Positions 1-7,769 of a DNA stretch of 64,000 bases are shown piece by piece. The translations under genes and the position numbers were made by a program. The DNA lies in contig NZ_QFNM01000014.1 in the NCBI RefSeq assembly GCF_003248455.1, forward strand, positions 1-64,000. Reading direction: 5' to 3'. Under the pieces are notes generated by a model. It was not told the DNA's origin. It did no database searches and saw nothing but the letters and a program-made list of their open reading frames with translations. The stretch's first letter is position 1. Every line of letters starts with the position of its first letter. The DNA comes from Brevundimonas sp. (GTDB lineage Bacteria; Pseudomonadota; Alphaproteobacteria; Caulobacterales; Caulobacteraceae).

Positions 1-1
1 C

Positions 2-541
2 ATCGCCGAGGTCATCGCCGAAATCTGCGCCCTGGTCGAGGGGCCGATCTCGGCCGAGGCCGTCTCGCTCGATTTCGAGACCATGGTCAAGGAGGGCGAC
101 AAGCTGGCCGCCATCGCCCCGAACGTGGTGGTGAAGCTGCCCCTGACCTGGGACGGGCTGCGCGCCTGCCGGGTCTTCTCCGACAAGGGCGTCAAGACCA
201 ACGTCACCCTGTGCTTCTCGGCCGCCCAGGCGCTGCTGGCCGCCAAGGCCGGCGCAACCTTCGTCTCGCCCTTCGTCGGCCGGCTGGAGGACAATGGCGC
301 CGACGGCGTGGGTCTGCTGGAGGAAATCCGCGTCCTGTACGACGTCCACGGCTTCGAGACCCAGATTCTGGCTGCGTCCCTGCGCAACGTGGCCCACGTC
401 GCCGCCGCCGCCGTCGCCGGATCGGACGCCGCCACCTTCGGCGCGGACACCTTCAAGGCCCTGGTGAACCACCCGTTAACCGACAAGGGGCTTGATGCCT
501 TCGTGGCGGACTGGGCCAAGACCGGCCAGTCTATTCTGTAG
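2..541 (+). CDS. fsa: Fructose-6-phosphate aldolase / transaldolase-like protein, 5' end missing
   Basis: The window opens inside this gene; about 179 codons in frame 2 are visible, so some 40 N-terminal residues are missing compared with the usual 215-220 aa. The family makes or cleaves fructose 6-phosphate, or transfers dihydroxyacetone units, through a Schiff-base lysine in the cytoplasm. The expected lysine lies in VVVKLPLT, followed by the conserved [11 protein letters not shown] and [12 protein letters not shown] strands of the TIM barrel. The C-terminal part ([16 protein letters not shown]) matches small FSA/TalC proteins. It lies 24 bp upstream of the DUF484 gene on the same strand. 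Family is clear; whether it acts as aldolase or transaldolase cannot be decided here. Confidence 0.9.
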   Translation: MAEVIAEICALVEGPISAEAVSLDFETMVKEGDKLAAIAPNVVVKLPLTWDGLRACRVFSDKGVKTNVTLCFSAAQALLAAKAGATFVSPFVGRLEDNGADGVGLLEEIRVLYDVHGFETQILAASLRNVAHVAAAAVAGSDAATFGADTFKALVNHPLTDKGLDAFVADWAKTGQSIL

Positions 542-565
542 CATCGCACGTTCCGGAGAGGTCTG

Positions 566-1291
566 TTGAGCGGCTCATTGGACCTTTTCGAAACGTCGGA
601 AACGGACGCAACCCCGCATATCGGCGACGGGCTGCATTGGCCCGAGGTGCGCGGCTGGCTTCAGACCCATGCCCAGACCCTGCTGGACGACCGATCCCTG
701 CTGGAAGAAATCGGGCTGCGGCCGCACGGGCGCAATGTGGTCGACTTCGGCGCCGCCGCCCTGACGCGGCTGGAAGCCGTCGCCGAGCGCGAGGCCGGCG
801 CCCGGCGCGAGATCGAGATGATCGCCCGCGCCAACTTCGCCGCCCAGACCCAGACCCATGTCGCGACCCTGGACCTGATGGAGGCGCGCAACCACTCAGA
901 TCTTGCGCGGCGCCTGGACGTCGCGGCGCAAGGCCGCTTCGGCCTGGCCGGCGCCGCTATCGCCCTGGAAAAGCCTGGCGGCGTGCCCTTCGGCTGGCGC
1001 GCGCTGGAGGAAGGCGATGTCGATAATTTGCTGGGCGAGCACGGCCTGACCTGGCTGGGGCCGATGATCTCGGGATTGAATTTCTTCGGCGCGGCCGAGG
1101 ATCGGGTGAAGTCCATCGCCCTGGTCCGCATGGCCCCGCACCTTACGCCGGGCGGCCCGCCGCGCCCCTGCATCTGCGCCTTCGGCTCGCCCGAACCCGA
1201 AGGATTCACCCCCACGATGGGCTGCGAACTGGCCGCCTTCCTGGCGCGGGTGGTCGAACGGATGGCCGAGCGATGGCCCGTTCTGAACTGA
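566..1291 (+). CDS. DUF484 family protein
   Basis: A 241-aa cytoplasmic protein with the DUF484 layout: an N-terminal helical part (VRGWLQTHAQTLLDDRSLLEEIGL) and a GAF-like C-terminal half ending FLARVVERMAERWPVLN. The start is TTG at 566, chosen because GGAGAG lies 6 bases upstream and no better ATG exists. Its last 19 bases overlap the start of xerC; DUF484 genes commonly sit next to xerC in proteobacteria, so the two are probably translationally coupled. The molecular role of DUF484 is not established. I see no enzyme motif. Confidence 0.85.
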   Translation: MSGSLDLFETSETDATPHIGDGLHWPEVRGWLQTHAQTLLDDRSLLEEIGLRPHGRNVVDFGAAALTRLEAVAEREAGARREIEMIARANFAAQTQTHVATLDLMEARNHSDLARRLDVAAQGRFGLAGAAIALEKPGGVPFGWRALEEGDVDNLLGEHGLTWLGPMISGLNFFGAAEDRVKSIALVRMAPHLTPGGPPRPCICAFGSPEPEGFTPTMGCELAAFLARVVERMAERWPVLN

Positions 1292-2235
1292 AAAGTCCTG
1301 AACTGAACAACGCGTCAGACGCCCTGCGCGCCTGGCTGGATCATCTGGCGCATGAGCGTCGGCTGTCGCCGCGCACCCTGGAGGCCTACGGCCATATCGG
1401 CCGGCTCTATGTCGCCTTCCTGGAGCGGCATCGCGGCGAGGCCCTGTCGCTGGCCGACCTGGGAACCGTCGCCGCCGCCGAGGTCCGCGCCCATATGGCC
1501 GAGCGGCGCCAAGGCTCAAAGGAGGCGGGCGATCATCCGCTGGCGGCCCGTTCGCTCAGCCAGACCCTGTCGGCCATTCGCGGCTTTCACGCCTTTCTGG
1601 ACCGGCGACTGGACACGCCGGCGCCCCAGCTGGCCCTGGTGCGCGGTCCCAAGGCCAAGCCGTCCCTGCCCCGCCCCGTGACCGAGGATCAGGCGCGCGG
1701 CCTGCTGGCCGATCCCGACGCCGATCCCGACGCCGCACCGTGGGAGGCGGCGCGCGACCGCGCCGTCCTGACCCTGCTCTACGGCTGCGGCCTGCGGATT
1801 TCCGAAGGTTTGTCCCTGACGCGCGCTGAGGCTCCGTTCGGCGAGACGCTGCGCATCGTCGGCAAGGGATCAAAAACCCGCATCGTGCCGGTCCTGCCCG
1901 CCGTGCGACAGGCGGTGGATGCCTATCTGGCGCTCCAGCCCTTCCCGCTCCAGCCCGCCGACGCCCTGTTCCGCGCGCGGCGCGGCGGCCCTCTGAGCCC
2001 CCGCCACGTCCAGGCTTCGGTCCAGCGGCTACGCGGACGGCTGGGCCTGCCCGAACGCACCACGCCCCACGCCCTGCGCCACAGTTTCGCGACCCATCTG
2101 CTGGGCGCCGGGGCCGACCTGCGGTCGATCCAGGAACTGCTGGGCCACGCCAGCCTGTCCACGACCCAGAAATACACCGGCGTCGATGCGGACAGGCTGC
2201 TGAACGCCTATGCGGCGGCCCATCCTCGGGCCTGA
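1273..2235 (+). CDS. xerC: Tyrosine recombinase XerC
   Basis: This 320-aa site-specific recombinase would act with XerD at dif to resolve chromosome dimers. Residues 15-110 form the SAM-like core-binding domain and about 135-315 the catalytic domain. The catalytic set is visible: R175 in GCGLRISE, the lysine loop GKGSKTR (198-203), H266 and R269 in HALRHSFATHLL, H292 in LLGHASLSTTQ, and nucleophile Y301. Length is normal for XerC (about 300 aa). XerD is not in the window, so XerC over XerD rests on general similarity and on the DUF484 neighbour, an arrangement typical of xerC. It is a housekeeping gene, not part of a mobile element. Confidence 0.93.
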   Translation: MARSELKSPELNNASDALRAWLDHLAHERRLSPRTLEAYGHIGRLYVAFLERHRGEALSLADLGTVAAAEVRAHMAERRQGSKEAGDHPLAARSLSQTLSAIRGFHAFLDRRLDTPAPQLALVRGPKAKPSLPRPVTEDQARGLLADPDADPDAAPWEAARDRAVLTLLYGCGLRISEGLSLTRAEAPFGETLRIVGKGSKTRIVPVLPAVRQAVDAYLALQPFPLQPADALFRARRGGPLSPRHVQASVQRLRGRLGLPERTTPHALRHSFATHLLGAGADLRSIQELLGHASLSTTQKYTGVDADRLLNAYAAAHPRA

Positions 2236-2243
2236 AGCGCGCC

Positions 2244-3299
2244 TCAGCCCTTGCCGAACAGCTTGTTCCAGCGGCGCTTGTCGCGGGCCTTCCAGGCGCC
2301 GCGGTGATAGGCGTCGGAGCCGATCAGGGGAACGACGGTGGTGGCCTCGGCGAAGACCATCTGTTCGTGGGTGGTCTGGACCTTGCCCCAGGAGGCGGCT
2401 TCCTTGAGCGTGGACGACGAACAGGCGCCGTCGCGCACGTCGGCGACGGTGATCTGGACCGCATAGCGGTGCATTTCGGCCTCCACGCCCAGGATTTCGG
2501 CGCAGACGACGGTGTCCTGGGCGAAGTTCTTGGGCACGCCGCCGCCGACCATGAACAGGCCCGTCACGCCTGCCGCGATCTTGATGTCGGTCAGTTCGCG
2601 GAAGTCGGCGATGGCGTCCAGCATCAGATAGGGCTGGCCCGCCGCCGCCCGTTCCTTCTGGTGCTTGACCAGACCGAAGCCGGCCGAGGAATCGACGAAG
2701 GCCGGGCAGAAGATGGGCACGCCCTCTTCATACGCCGTCTGGATCAGAGAGCCGGGCTTCTTGGCGTTGCCCTCGGACAGCCATTTGCCCATTTCCCAGA
2801 TGAACTCGCGGCTGGAATAGCCGCGCGGCTCCAGCCGGTTGGCGATCTCCAGAATGGTGTGATCGCAGGCCTGAAGCTCTTCCTCGTCGATATAGGTGTC
2901 GTAGATTCGGTCGATGTAGTTGTCGCGCAGGACGTTGTCGTCCACCTGGCCGGCGGCCTGATAGTGTCTGAAGCCCAGGGCCTCGAAGAAATCCATGTCG
3001 ACGATGGAGGCGCCGGTGGCGACCACGGCGTCGACCATGCCGAACTTCACCATGTCGCGATAGACGTCCATGCAGCCGCCCGCCGAGGTCGAGCCGGCCA
3101 GGATCAGCCAGGGCGAACAGTCCTTGTCCTCGATGGCCATGGAGAAGATGTCGGCGGCGCGGGCGGTGTCGCGCGACGAGAAGCTCATCTTGCGCATCGA
3201 GTCGATGATCGGGCGCGCGTCGAAGCTGGTGATGTCGACGTGCTCGACGACATTTTGCAGCAGCTGGGCCTTCTGGTTGGACGAGACGGGTGCGTTCAT
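2244..3299 (-). CDS. Deoxyhypusine synthase-like polyamine synthase (homospermidine or bis-guanidino-azanonane type)
   Basis: A 351-aa member of the deoxyhypusine synthase fold family. Bacteria generally lack eIF5A, and characterised bacterial homologues use free amines, making homospermidine from putrescine or 1,9-bis(guanidino)-5-aza-nonane from agmatine. The NAD-site region LAGSTSAGGCMDVYRDMV and the catalytic lysine in AASWGK (K306) are present, so activity is expected. I chose ATG 3299 (MNAPVSS) because AGGGAAA lies just upstream; a TTG at 3335 would add 12 residues without support. It is transcribed after the PLP decarboxylase on the same strand, consistent with a shared pathway. The substrate cannot be read from sequence. 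Confidence 0.85.
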   Translation of the reverse strand: MNAPVSSNQKAQLLQNVVEHVDITSFDARPIIDSMRKMSFSSRDTARAADIFSMAIEDKDCSPWLILAGSTSAGGCMDVYRDMVKFGMVDAVVATGASIVDMDFFEALGFRHYQAAGQVDDNVLRDNYIDRIYDTYIDEEELQACDHTILEIANRLEPRGYSSREFIWEMGKWLSEGNAKKPGSLIQTAYEEGVPIFCPAFVDSSAGFGLVKHQKERAAAGQPYLMLDAIADFRELTDIKIAAGVTGLFMVGGGVPKNFAQDTVVCAEILGVEAEMHRYAVQITVADVRDGACSSSTLKEAASWGKVQTTHEQMVFAEATTVVPLIGSDAYHRGAWKARDKRRWNKLFGKG

Positions 3300-3389
3300 T
3301 TCGGCGGTTTCCCTGTGATTTGAGCGCTCGAACAAGCAGACCTGCCGGGACGGAGCGACCGACAGGACCGATAGACTTCCAACACCCAG

Positions 3390-3493
3390 CCGTCACCCTC
3401 GGACTTGATCCGAGGGCCGGACGCGCCGCCACGACCATCCCGCAAGGGAGTCGCGCACGACCCGATCCTCGGGTCATGCCTGAGGATGACGGC
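3390..3493. repeat. Palindromic intergenic repeat (REP-like)
   Basis: Between the decarboxylase and the DHS-like gene lie two hairpins in inverted arrangement. The first has stems 3396-3403 and 3409-3416 with a 5-base loop. The second has arms 3465-3473 and 3479-3487 with one mismatch. The outer ends read CCGTCA and TGACGG, so the whole block is a larger palindrome. This CCGTCA...CTCGG...TGACGG type is a common dispersed intergenic element in Caulobacterales and related alphaproteobacteria. No coding potential is seen. Confidence 0.6.
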
Positions 3494-3508
3494 TAGAGTT
3501 GGAGCGAC

Positions 3509-4789
3509 CTACTTCCGGCGCGACTTGCGCTGGCCGGCCTTGCCCTTGGGGCGCGACAGGCGGACGACCTTTCGGGCGTTCTCTTCCGCCGTGGTGCGGA
3601 CCGTGGGGATGGAGCGCGGGGCCAGGCCGTACAGCGAAGCCATCGGGGCGTCCTCGACCGCGGCGATGTCGTGTTCGCCATAGCCGTTGAAGCCTGTCGA
3701 CATAGCCACGCCGTAAGCCCCCAGCATCCCGATCTCGATGAAATCGCCTTCGCGCACATCGGCCGGCAGCCAGAACGGGCCCGGCATGTGGTCGATGGAA
3801 TCGCAGGTCGGACCGTAGAACTGGAAGGCCTTCAACTCGCCTGCGCTTTCGCCCCCATTTACGCTTTCTGGCCGCACCAGCTTGGTCGGGAAGGGCCAGC
3901 GCGAATGGGTCGCGTCGAACAGCGAGCCGTAAGACCCGTCGTTCAGGTACAGGGCGTCGCCCTTGCGCAGATCGACGCGAGCCAGGATCGACGAGGATTC
4001 GGCGACCAGCGCCCGGCCGGGCTCACACCACAGCTCGGTCGTCTCCGACACCGGCATCTCGTTGAAGCCGCGATGGATGGCGTCGGCGTATTCGCTCATG
4101 TCCGGCGGGACCATGCCCGGATAGACCGAGGGGAAGCCGCCGCCGACATCGACGATATCGACGATCACGCCCGCACGGCTGATCGAACGGCCGACCTGGG
4201 CCATCGCCGCCTGATAGGCGGTAGGGCGCATGCATTGCGAACCGACATGGAAGCTGACGCCCATCAGCCCGTCCTTGACGGCCTGGCGCGTGGCCAGCAG
4301 CAGGGCCGGGGCCTGGTCCGACGACACGCCGAACTTGCCCGAAAGCGTATAGGCCGCGCCATCGGCCGAAACGGCCATGCGCACGATCAGGTTCAGGTCG
4401 TCGGCGCCGCCGGTGGCGTCGAGAATCTTGTTCAGCTCTTCCACGCAATCCAGTGAGAAGGTGCGGACGCCGTGATCGAAATAGGCCTTGGCGATCGCAG
4501 AGCGGCTCTTGACCGGATGCATGAAGGCCAGGCGCACGTCATGGCTGACCGAACGGACCAGTTCGATCTCGGCGATGGACGCCACGTCGAAGGCGCGAAC
4601 GCCCGCCTCGACCAGGGTCTCGATGACCCAGCGCGAAGGGTTGGCCTTCACAGCATAGAAGACGTCGGCCTTTAGATTATCCTGGAACCAGCGCGCCGCT
4701 ACGGAAACCGAACGCGGCCGCACGAGGGCGACGGGACGTTCAGGGGACCGCTCACGGACCAGGTCCAGGGGAAACTGGTACGTGCGCAA
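3509..4789 (-). CDS. Group IV PLP-dependent ornithine/lysine decarboxylase
   Basis: A 426-aa alanine-racemase-fold decarboxylase of the eukaryotic-ODC type. The PLP lysine is K48 in FYAVKANPS; the GGGFPSVYPG loop holds PLP phosphate, EPGRALVAES follows, and the partner-subunit cysteine motif appears as GPTCDSID. It should form putrescine (or cadaverine), the diamine used by the downstream DHS-like enzyme and by the CASDH/CASDC pair at 16.6-19 kb. The C-terminus has a basic tail ending GKAGQRKSRRK. The start is TTG at 4789, supported by an AGGGGG site about 8 bases upstream. Ornithine versus lysine preference is not decidable from motifs alone. Confidence 0.88.
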   Translation of the reverse strand: MRTYQFPLDLVRERSPERPVALVRPRSVSVAARWFQDNLKADVFYAVKANPSRWVIETLVEAGVRAFDVASIAEIELVRSVSHDVRLAFMHPVKSRSAIAKAYFDHGVRTFSLDCVEELNKILDATGGADDLNLIVRMAVSADGAAYTLSGKFGVSSDQAPALLLATRQAVKDGLMGVSFHVGSQCMRPTAYQAAMAQVGRSISRAGVIVDIVDVGGGFPSVYPGMVPPDMSEYADAIHRGFNEMPVSETTELWCEPGRALVAESSSILARVDLRKGDALYLNDGSYGSLFDATHSRWPFPTKLVRPESVNGGESAGELKAFQFYGPTCDSIDHMPGPFWLPADVREGDFIEIGMLGAYGVAMSTGFNGYGEHDIAAVEDAPMASLYGLAPRSIPTVRTTAEENARKVVRLSRPKGKAGQRKSRRK

Positions 4790-5060
4790 TTCACGTAACC
4801 CCCTGCCAATTGTTAACCCAGACCGGCGTTAGCAGCGCTTAACGGTTAGACCACGGGGTCCGCCGGAAGGCGCGATATGGGGACTTCGCACCGTCATGTA
4901 AAGTGGTAATTTCGTGGCGGGGCACGCATCCGGCCTGCGTGTCGCCCCGTGCACGAAGCGACGCACTGGACGAGATCGCGCCCGCCGTGCGATTAGGACT
5001 TGCCCAAACGCCTTCGTCGCGTCATGCGGCGCCCCTTCGCCACAGCCTCCTAGCGAGTTC

Positions 5061-5870
5061 ATGAGTTCCTCCGCAGCCGCCGTCGCCCCCGGGCTAGTCC
5101 TGGCGCGTGACGTGTCGAAGACCTTCGGATCGCGAAAGGCGCTGGACGGCGTCTCGATTTCGGTCGCCTCGGGCGAGATGGTCGCCCTGATCGGTCCCTC
5201 CGGGTCCGGCAAGTCCACACTGCTGCGCTCCATCACCGGGCTTCAGTCCATCGACCCCGGCAAGGGGACCATCGAGGTCTTCGGCGAGACCGTGCAGAAG
5301 GACGGCCGCATGACCGGCGCGGTGCGCAGGGCGCGCGGCAAGCTGGGCATGATCTTCCAGCAGTTCAACCTGGTCGGCCGCCTTAGCCTGTTCTCCAACG
5401 TCATGCTGGGGGCGCTGGGCCGCCTGCCGTCGTGGCAGGGGCTGCTGGGCCTGTGGCCCCAGGCCGACAAGGACAAGGCGATGGCGGCCCTGCACCGCGT
5501 CGGCGTCTCGGACTACGCCGCCCAGCGCGCCAACACCCTATCGGGCGGCCAGCAGCAACGCGGCGCCATCGCCCGCGCCATCGTCCAGGGCGCCAAGGCC
5601 ATCCTGGCCGACGAACCCGTGGCCTCGCTGGACCCGGTGTCCGCCCGCAAGGTGATGGAGCTGCTGGTCGAGTTGAACAAGCGCGACGGCATGGGGGTGA
5701 TCGTCACCCTGCACCAGGTCGATTACGCCATCCGCTATTGCGACCGGGTCATCGCGCTCCAGGGCGGCAAGATCGTCTACGACGGCCCCTCCACGGCGCT
5801 GGACCAAAAGCGCCTGATCGAAATCTACGGTCCCGAATTCGAGGATGCGTTCTGGGAGACCAAGGCATGA
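5061..5870 (+). CDS. phnC: Phosphonate-type ABC transporter ATP-binding protein PhnC
   Basis: A 269-aa cytoplasmic ATPase driving import through PhnE. Walker A is GPSGSGKST, the Q-loop is IFQQFNLVGRLS, the ABC signature is LSGGQQQRGAIARA and Walker B is AILADEP. ATG 5061 was chosen; the frame stays open from a GTG at 4914, but those 49 extra residues look non-coding and precede the usual family start. Its stop overlaps phnD (ATGA), so phnCDE is one operon. The 270 bp upstream hold one Pho-box-like half near 4891 (CCGTCATGTAA) that I do not call as a site. The ligand may be phosphonate, phosphite or phosphate; no phosphonate-degrading gene is in the window. Confidence 0.9.
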   Translation: MSSSAAAVAPGLVLARDVSKTFGSRKALDGVSISVASGEMVALIGPSGSGKSTLLRSITGLQSIDPGKGTIEVFGETVQKDGRMTGAVRRARGKLGMIFQQFNLVGRLSLFSNVMLGALGRLPSWQGLLGLWPQADKDKAMAALHRVGVSDYAAQRANTLSGGQQQRGAIARAIVQGAKAILADEPVASLDPVSARKVMELLVELNKRDGMGVIVTLHQVDYAIRYCDRVIALQGGKIVYDGPSTALDQKRLIEIYGPEFEDAFWETKA

Positions 5871-6883
5871 GCCTGTTCCGTAATGCCGCCGCTCGCCGCC
5901 TGTTCGCGGCGGCTGGCGCGGCCGCGATTATCCTGGGCCTGGCCGCCTGCGGCGGCGGCGAGGACAAGCAGGCCGCTGACGGCGCGCCCAGCGAGATCAC
6001 CTTCTCCATCCTGTCGGCGGAAGGCCAGGCCTCGGCCGGCCCGCTGTGGCAGCCGCTGCTGGACGACATGTCCAAGGCCATCGGCGTGCCGGTGAAACCC
6101 TATTTCGGCTCGAACTACACGGTTCTGGTCGAGGCCATGCGCGGCAACCACACCCAGGTCGGCTGGTTCTCAGCCAAGCCCGAGGTCGAGGCCATCGACC
6201 GCGCCAAGGCCGAGGTCATCGCCCGCACCGTCAACCGCGAAGGGCTGGACAGCTATCAGTCGACCCTGATCGTCAAGAAGGGTTCGGGCATCACCCTGGA
6301 CAAGGTCCTGGCCTGCGGCAAGCAGTACAATTTCGGCATCGGCGACGCACAGTCGACCTCGGGCACCCTGGCGCCGCTGACCTTCCTGTTCAATCCGCGC
6401 GGCGTCGTGCCGGCCCAGTGCTTCAAGACCGTGCGCTCGGCCAATCACCAGGCCAACGCCTTTGGCGTGGCGACGGGCGTGATCGACGTGGCGACCTCCA
6501 ACAGCGTCAACACCCTGTTCATGCGCAAGGAGAACCCGCAGTTGGCCGGGCAGATCGAGGAGATTTGGACCTCGCCCCCCATTCCCGAAAGCGGCATCGT
6601 CGTGCGTGAGGACCTGGATCCGGCGCTGAAGGAAAAGATCCGCAGCTTCTTCCTGACCTACGGCCAGGGAGAGGGCGCCGAGGCCGAGCGCCAGCGCAAG
6701 ATTCTGGCGGACCTGGAGTATTCGCGCTTCGCCGCCGCCGACGACAGCTATCTGGACCCGGTGCGCGAGATGATCGCCGATCAGAAGCTGGGCGAGGCCC
6801 GCGCCAAGGGCGACACAGCCGGGGCCGCCGCCGCCGAGCGCGAGCTTCAACGCCTGCGCAGCCTGCGCGAGGTTCGGCCTTGA
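5867..6883 (+). CDS. phnD: Phosphonate/phosphate-type periplasmic binding lipoprotein PhnD
   Basis: A 338-aa solute-binding protein. The N-terminus (RRLFAAAGAAAIILGLAACGGG) is a lipoprotein signal with lipobox LAAC, so the mature protein should be anchored in the envelope. The body has the PhnD fold signature: ITFSILSAEGQAS near the start, NYTVLVEAMRGNHTQVGWFS, and GIGDAQSTSGTLAPLTFLF around the ligand cleft. It captures the oxyanion and hands it to PhnE. The start overlaps the phnC stop by four bases and its stop overlaps the TTG of phnE. The C-terminal 25 residues are alanine/glutamate rich, possibly a helix. Ligand specificity is unknown. Confidence 0.88.
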   Translation: MSLFRNAAARRLFAAAGAAAIILGLAACGGGEDKQAADGAPSEITFSILSAEGQASAGPLWQPLLDDMSKAIGVPVKPYFGSNYTVLVEAMRGNHTQVGWFSAKPEVEAIDRAKAEVIARTVNREGLDSYQSTLIVKKGSGITLDKVLACGKQYNFGIGDAQSTSGTLAPLTFLFNPRGVVPAQCFKTVRSANHQANAFGVATGVIDVATSNSVNTLFMRKENPQLAGQIEEIWTSPPIPESGIVVREDLDPALKEKIRSFFLTYGQGEGAEAERQRKILADLEYSRFAAADDSYLDPVREMIADQKLGEARAKGDTAGAAAAERELQRLRSLREVRP

Positions 6884-7689
6884 CCGCAGCCGTGACGCCC
6901 GTCGCCATTCCGGCGGCGCCGAAGAAATCGACCCTGGCCTGGGTCGCCGACATCCTGGTGTGGGGCGGCGTCGCGGCCGTCCTGCTCTACAGCATCGACG
7001 CGGTGGACCTGGGCAACATCTCGCGCCTGTTCGCCGGCAACGACAGCACCCAACTGTTCGTCCACGACCTGATGCGGCCCGACTTCTCCGACTGGAGGAT
7101 GTTCGTCGCCAAGATGTGGGAGACGATCCAGATCGCCCTGTGGGGCACCTTCCTGGCCGTGATCCTGGGCATTCCGCTGGGTCTGGCGGCGGCGCGCAAC
7201 ATCGCCCCCGTCTGGATCGTGACGCCGGTGCGCTGGATCATGAACCTGCTGCGTTCGGTGCCGGACCTGGTGATCGGCCTGCTGTTCGTGACCGCCGTGG
7301 GCCTGGGGCCGCTGGCCGGCGTCCTGGCCATCACCCTGAACACCGCCGGCGTGCTGGCCAAACTGTTCTCGGAAGCCGTGGAATCCATCGACAAGGGGCC
7401 GGTCGAAGGCGTGCGCGCCACAGGCGCCGGCAAGCTGCACGAGATCGTCTGGGGCGTCCTGCCGCAGGTGGCGCCGCTGTGGACCTCGTTCGCCCTCTAT
7501 CGCTTCGAATCCAACAGTCGTTCGGCGACGGTGCTGGGTCTGATCGGCGCCGGCGGCATCGGCCAGGTGCTGTTCGACAGCATGAACGCCTTCGACTTCC
7601 GCGCCGTCTCGGCCATCGTCATCGTCGTCGTGGTCGCCGTGACCCTGATCGACACCCTGTCGCAGGTCATGCGCCGCCGCCTGCTGTGA
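6880..7689 (+). CDS. phnE: Phosphonate-type ABC transporter permease PhnE
   Basis: A 269-aa inner-membrane permease with about six hydrophobic segments, the first at residues 22-40. The cytoplasmic EAA loop is visible as AVESIDKGPVEGVRATGAGKLHEIVWGVLPQV, the coupling site for PhnC. GLIGAGGIGQVLFDSM near the C-terminus is highly typical of PhnE. The start is TTG at 6880, overlapping the phnD stop by four bases, which makes translational coupling likely and leaves little choice of start. A single permease suggests a homodimer. Confidence 0.88.
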   Translation: MTAAVTPVAIPAAPKKSTLAWVADILVWGGVAAVLLYSIDAVDLGNISRLFAGNDSTQLFVHDLMRPDFSDWRMFVAKMWETIQIALWGTFLAVILGIPLGLAAARNIAPVWIVTPVRWIMNLLRSVPDLVIGLLFVTAVGLGPLAGVLAITLNTAGVLAKLFSEAVESIDKGPVEGVRATGAGKLHEIVWGVLPQVAPLWTSFALYRFESNSRSATVLGLIGAGGIGQVLFDSMNAFDFRAVSAIVIVVVVAVTLIDTLSQVMRRRLL

Positions 7690-7702
7690 CGGACCGCCGA
7701 AC

Positions 7703-7724
7703 GGCGACAAAAACCGTCACAAAC
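7703..7724 (+). promoter_or_regulatory. Putative Pho box (PhoB site) upstream of the pstS-like gene
   Basis: Two adjacent 11-base units, GGCGACAAAAA and CCGTCACAAAC, form an imperfect direct repeat resembling the PhoB unit CTGTCATAAAT (shared GTCA/GACA core and A-run). It lies about 45 bases before the start of the phosphate-binding lipoprotein gene, a sensible place for a PhoB-activated promoter. The match is moderate and was found by eye only. Confidence 0.42.
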
Positions 7725-7769
7725 CTCTGGTCTAAGCGTCGCGAAATCGAGGCTCAGGGAGAGCGACTG

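Noticed and set aside
4891..4912. Pho-box-like half-site upstream of phnC
   Set aside because: Only one unit (CCGTCATGTAA) fits; the neighbouring 11 bases do not repeat it, so it was not called as a site.
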